Below are positions 61,007 to 64,000 of a stretch of DNA of 64,000 bases, one piece after another. Every line of letters starts with the position of its first letter. The first letter of the stretch is position 1. The notes beneath the pieces are model-generated. The model was given only the letters and a program-made list of their open reading frames with translations. It was not told the DNA's origin and ran no database searches. A program made the position numbers and the translations under genes. Source of the stretch: Candidatus Krumholzibacteriia bacterium (GTDB taxonomy: Bacteria > Krumholzibacteriota > Krumholzibacteriia > Krumholzibacteriales > Krumholzibacteriaceae); assembly GCA_023131975.1 (NCBI GenBank), contig JAGLYV010000016.1, forward strand, positions 1 to 64,000, given 5' to 3'.

Positions 61007-62281
61007 TTATCCGCCGGAAACTTCAAGAACGGGCAGAAATGTCGCCGCGTTCGGAATTACCAGCATATCGTCCGGATCGATCCCGGCGAGAAGAAATCGT
61101 GAATAATCCTTTTCCCAGGGGAATAACCCGAACCTCCGGACTATTTCATCATCGATCCCTGATCTCAGATAGACAGAGAACCTGCCGGATATATCGAAAG
61201 TGGACATCGCTGTCTGTGAATTAAGTGTATACTTTTCCCTGACCCTTCCAGGCACACCATCCCTGCCACTTTCGAATGACCTGTCGTATGAATCAGAACC
61301 GATTCCCTCAGGACAGGCTGCAGCCGCCAGGAGCAATCCTCCCTGACCGACAGCGTATGACGCGTATTTTATAGCCTTGTGACTTTGAAGAAGATTTATA
61401 TCCCTGGGGCTACCTCCAGCGGAAACGATCACTGCGCTGTATGGCCTCTCGATCCCGAACGAGAATCTGTCTTTAAACCACCGTGTAGCTGAAAGATGTG
61501 ATTGTTCAAGATCTCCACCGTTGATAAAAACAATATCTTCATCCTTACCACTGACCGTATTGATCATGAAGACGGGCGAAGGAAGAAGCCTTGCGCCTTC
61601 CAACATATCCCTGTGAACCGGATTGTCTTCAAGATTACCCGGCCTGCATCCTTCTACCAGGCCCTCAGAGGGGTCATCAAGGAGGGAAAGTCTGTGATTT
61701 GTCAGAATCGTACTCTCCGAAGCTATCCCCGGCAGAATCAGTTTTCTGGCTCCGCCGAAACCGGCGAAATAATGAAAAGATATCTGACCTATTCCTATGA
61801 CCAGCCCGGAATCGACTATTCTTTCGCTGAAATAACATTCCGTCCCGGCGCTGGTCACCCCCACCTTGAACATCGACGACGAATCACAGGCGTCATGCTC
61901 CAGTACCGGATACCTGTCGACAATTTCAACTCCAAGGTGCCTTATGAGATCTTCCCGGCCACGCCCGCGATGCATCCCTGCCGAAATCATTATTTCGATG
62001 CTGTCGCCAGCGACTCCCATTCCTTCGAGACGCTCGAGAAGAAACGGCAGGATCACCCCAGCGACACTCCCTCTCGTAATATCAGATATGAGTATGCTGA
62101 CCCTGCCCCCCTCAGGTATCAACTCTGAAAGTGGAGCACAGCCCTCGGGGGACTCGATGGCAAAATCAAGGGCAGCGCCGACATCGGGCAAAGCAGGAGG
62201 AAAAGTGGTCCCTTCTATTCTGACTCCATCCGGAAGATCCAGTTCTATTTCCGAATCGTTATACGGCAACCGGTACTTCAA
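61007..62281 (-). CDS. larA: LarA-family (nickel-pincer) racemase
   Basis: 424 residues. GMHRGRGREDLIRHLG near 103 and HDACD near 128 supply substrate His/Arg; SFHYFAGFGGARKLILPG near 178 contains the Lys that binds the pincer cofactor in lactate racemase; NHRLSL follows. Interconverts 2-hydroxyacid stereoisomers; lactate is only one possibility. LarBCE cofactor genes are not in the window. Confidence 0.88.
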   Translation of the reverse strand: MKYRLPYNDSEIELDLPDGVRIEGTTFPPALPDVGAALDFAIESPEGCAPLSELIPEGGRVSILISDITRGSVAGVILPFLLERLEGMGVAGDSIEIMISAGMHRGRGREDLIRHLGVEIVDRYPVLEHDACDSSSMFKVGVTSAGTECYFSERIVDSGLVIGIGQISFHYFAGFGGARKLILPGIASESTILTNHRLSLLDDPSEGLVEGCRPGNLEDNPVHRDMLEGARLLPSPVFMINTVSGKDEDIVFINGGDLEQSHLSATRWFKDRFSFGIERPYSAVIVSAGGSPRDINLLQSHKAIKYASYAVGQGGLLLAAAACPEGIGSDSYDRSFESGRDGVPGRVREKYTLNSQTAMSTFDISGRFSVYLRSGIDDEIVRRFGLFPWEKDYSRFLLAGIDPDDMLVIPNAATFLPVLEVSGG

Positions 62282-62325
62282 TACTTCCCTTTTTCAACAG
62301 AACCGTAAATCGCATAATCGCGGCG

Positions 62326-62754
62326 TCAGGAGAGATCAACAAGTTCCAAGTCAAAGACAAGGTCTCTACCCGCCATAGGATGGTTCGCGTCCAGAGTGAC
62401 AAGTTCATCAGTCAATCCGACGACAGTGACTATCATCTTTTCATTGTCGTCCCTTATCATCTCGAGCTGGACCCCTTCTTTCAAGTCGATCTCAGCAGGA
62501 ATGCTGGCCCGCTCGACTTCAACGATCAGATGGTCCTGCCTGGAACCGTAAGCGTCTGAGGCCTCGATAGTCACAGTCTTCTTCTCACCAAGTTTCATCC
62601 CCATGACAGCAGAATCGAAACCCCCTATAACCTGCTTATCTCCCACCGTGAAAGCGAGCGGTTCTTTACCTTCAGACGAATCAAAGACCTGGTCATCCGG
62701 AAACCGACCTGTATAATGGACCTTGACCTTATCACCGTTCCTGGCTTCCCTCAT
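62326..62754 (-). CDS. FKBP-type peptidyl-prolyl isomerase (SlyD-like)
   Basis: 142 residues. KVKVHYTGRFPDDQVFDSS, then EPLAFTVGDKQVIGGFDSAVMGMKLGEKKTVTIEASDAYG in part, an IF-domain insert, and a return strand NHPMAGRDLVFDLELVDL. The His-rich metal tail of E. coli SlyD is absent, though SlyD-like proteins commonly lack it. SlyD can help nickel enzymes; next to larA that is suggestive only. Confidence 0.93.
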   Translation of the reverse strand: MREARNGDKVKVHYTGRFPDDQVFDSSEGKEPLAFTVGDKQVIGGFDSAVMGMKLGEKKTVTIEASDAYGSRQDHLIVEVERASIPAEIDLKEGVQLEMIRDDNEKMIVTVVGLTDELVTLDANHPMAGRDLVFDLELVDLS

Positions 62755-62769
62755 TATCTCTCCTTCTAC

Positions 62770-63720
62770 TTATTCGTCAGGTGTGATGTGTGTCCCCACG
62801 TTCCCGGCACACGCGTCCAGAAGTCCGCTTGCGTGTGATACGATAGCCTTTCGACCACCTCCAGCGACAAAATCTATCGCGGATCGGATCTTGGGCCCCA
62901 TGCTCCCGGCGGGGAACTCGTATGCTTCATAAAGACTCCTGATTTCTGAAAGGTGGATATCCCTGATCGCTACCTGTTCAGAACTCCCCCAGTTTCTGGA
63001 TACTTCCTCGACATTCGTCAGGATTATCAGTCTCTCGGCGTTTATCCCGAGAGCCAGTACGGACGAGGCCCTGTCCTTGTCTATCACAGCCTCGACACCA
63101 TGCAGCTGACCATCGCGCAGGACGACCGGAATACCTCCGCCGCCAACGGCGATGACTATAGTACCGGACTCAAGAAGACTCTTTATCGTGCTGGATTCGA
63201 CGATCTCGATGGGAGTAGGGCTTGGCACCACTCTCCTGAATCCCTTGCCCTCCGGGTCCTCTTTCATTATCCAGTTTTTGGAGCTTGTCATCTCGTCAGC
63301 TTCTTCTCTGGAATAGTAGGGACCGATCGGTTTGGTCGGGTTCTCGAAGGCATCATCTCCGCCATCTACGACCACCTGGGATATAATCGATACCACCTGT
63401 TTATTGATTTTTCTTTTAACCAGCTCATTTCTGAGTATCTGCTGGATCATATATCCGATCCCGCCCTGAGAATCAGCTCCGCATATGTCCAGAGGCATGG
63501 GTGGTATCTTGCTCCGGGCCGCATCGTTCCTCTCCAGGATATTCCCGACAATAGGCCCGTTCCCGTGTGTAACAATCACCTTGCGACCGGATATTATCAG
63601 ATCTGCCACCTGAGACATGGTCTCTGTCGTAATGGCTCTCTGTTCCTCGATCGTTCCTTTTCCACCCGCTGGAATTATCGCATTTCCACCAAGCGCCACG
63701 ACATCAATACCGGTACCCAC
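62770..63720 (-). CDS. arcC: Carbamate kinase
   Basis: 316 residues from GTG 63718-63720 with GGAGG five to six bases upstream; an ATG at 63732 lies inside that site and is not the start. ALGGNAIIPAGGKGT, VTHGNGPIVGNIL, PMPLDICGADSQGGIGYMIQ, AVGGGGIPV, EAVIDKDRASSVLA and EFPAGSMGPKIRSAIDFV are family motifs. Makes ATP from carbamoyl phosphate. No arginine deiminase or ornithine transcarbamylase in view. It lies just after a strong hairpin. Confidence 0.95.
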   Translation of the reverse strand: MGTGIDVVALGGNAIIPAGGKGTIEEQRAITTETMSQVADLIISGRKVIVTHGNGPIVGNILERNDAARSKIPPMPLDICGADSQGGIGYMIQQILRNELVKRKINKQVVSIISQVVVDGGDDAFENPTKPIGPYYSREEADEMTSSKNWIMKEDPEGKGFRRVVPSPTPIEIVESSTIKSLLESGTIVIAVGGGGIPVVLRDGQLHGVEAVIDKDRASSVLALGINAERLIILTNVEEVSRNWGSSEQVAIRDIHLSEIRSLYEAYEFPAGSMGPKIRSAIDFVAGGGRKAIVSHASGLLDACAGNVGTHITPDE

Positions 63721-63732
63721 AAAAACCTCCAT

Positions 63733-63772
63733 AAAAAACTTAACCCTGGCGGGAGAGCTCTCCCGCCAGGGG
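63733..63772 (-). terminator. Strong terminator hairpin just upstream of arcC
   Basis: CCCTGGCGGGAGAG (63744-63757) and CTCTCCCGCCAGGG (63758-63771) are perfect 14-base complements back to back; on the minus strand TTAAGTTTTTT follows, then the arcC ribosome site. It ends the aminotransferase transcript or works as an attenuator for arcC. Confidence 0.85.
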
Positions 63773-63796
63773 TTAGTCGTTTAAATGTATTATTTT

Positions 63797-64000
63797 TTAA
63801 AGGACTGCCTTTATCATCTCAAGTGCTTTCGCAAGGTTCTCCTGCGAATTGGCATAGGAAAATCTCAAGTAACCCTCTCCATGCTTTCCGAAGCTCGTAC
63901 CACTCAATCCGGCGACTCCCGCCTTATCGAGAAGATACTCTTCAAGCTCCTTCGACTTTTTCCCCGTCCCAGTGATATTGGGGAAGACATAGAACGCGCC
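63797..64000 (-). CDS. Pyridoxal-phosphate aminotransferase (class I/II), C-terminal part
   Basis: 67 residues are visible, from the right edge to TAA 63797-63799: GAFYVFPNITGTG, then EYLLDKAGVAGLSGTSFGKHGEGYLRFSYA and a C-terminal helix. GAFYVFP, the G-x-x-FG block and the YLRFSYA segment are typical of aspartate-type aminotransferases. The lysine that binds PLP is beyond the window. Confidence 0.9.
   Translation of the reverse strand, partial: GAFYVFPNITGTGKKSKELEEYLLDKAGVAGLSGTSFGKHGEGYLRFSYANSQENLAKALEMIKAVL

Noticed and set aside
1..64000. CRISPR arrays, rRNA genes, insertion sequences
   Set aside because: No regularly spaced repeats, no rRNA-like stretches and no transposase were seen.

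Overview
The window is a chromosomal segment of a Gram-negative, probably uncultured bacterium of the FCB superphylum (Latescibacterota, Krumholzibacteriota, Eisenbacteria or a relative; I cannot choose from sequence alone). The pointers are Kdo transferase and a heptosyltransferase-like gene (LPS), RND pumps, an OmpA protein with thrombospondin-3 repeats, a DUF1844 protein, a papain-like protease ending in a FlgD-like 'NVPNPFNP' sorting domain, and a four-subunit 2-oxoacid:ferredoxin oxidoreductase. TTG and GTG starts with good ribosome sites are frequent (korA, korB, uvrA, purE, the DUF1844 gene, arcC).

Layout: 1-3589 (minus) korDABC followed by malic enzyme. 3854-13408 is a 9.5-kb integrative element bounded by a perfect 48-bp direct repeat, inserted in the 3' half of tRNA-Thr(CGT). 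It carries a tyrosine integrase, an AlpA-like HTH, an RHH regulator, a P4/D5-type SF3 helicase, a P27-type small terminase, an HK97-fold major capsid protein and a candidate decoration protein. It has no large terminase, portal, protease, tail or lysis genes, so it looks like a phage satellite (PICI-like, with its own capsid protein) and not like a complete prophage. Between capsid and integrase it carries AT-rich accessory genes, including two below 60 codons. Between the HTH and RHH genes there is a candidate plus-strand small RNA with promoter, palindromes and a strong terminator.

13582-19022 (minus) is an operon of a biotin-dependent carboxyltransferase with a two-gene flavin/iron-sulfur amine or imino-acid dehydrogenase. 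19248-22699 holds tRNA-Phe and three two-component proteins. 22923-30619 has galE, uvrA, mazG (apparently leaderless), ompA-TSP3 and DUF1844; two tandem XRE-cupin regulators follow. 31582-38786 covers LPS core genes, an FG-GAP protein, an ABC exporter pair and an outer-membrane barrel. 38981-45343 is a Cus/Czc-type metal efflux operon led by a secreted His/Cys-rich protein, with a promoter of MerR-type geometry. 45474-52356 holds the C1A protease, an alpha/beta-hydrolase remnant, phoA, an NTF2-like protein, tsaC, purE and purD. 52641-60983 (plus) is a DDAH-like hydrolase and an RND system with one adaptor and two permeases. 61007-64000 (minus) has larA, an SlyD-like PPIase, carbamate kinase behind a strong hairpin, and the end of an aminotransferase.

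The part most likely to be new is the satellite-like element: its minimal capsid set, its candidate sRNA/RHH control region and its cargo genes.
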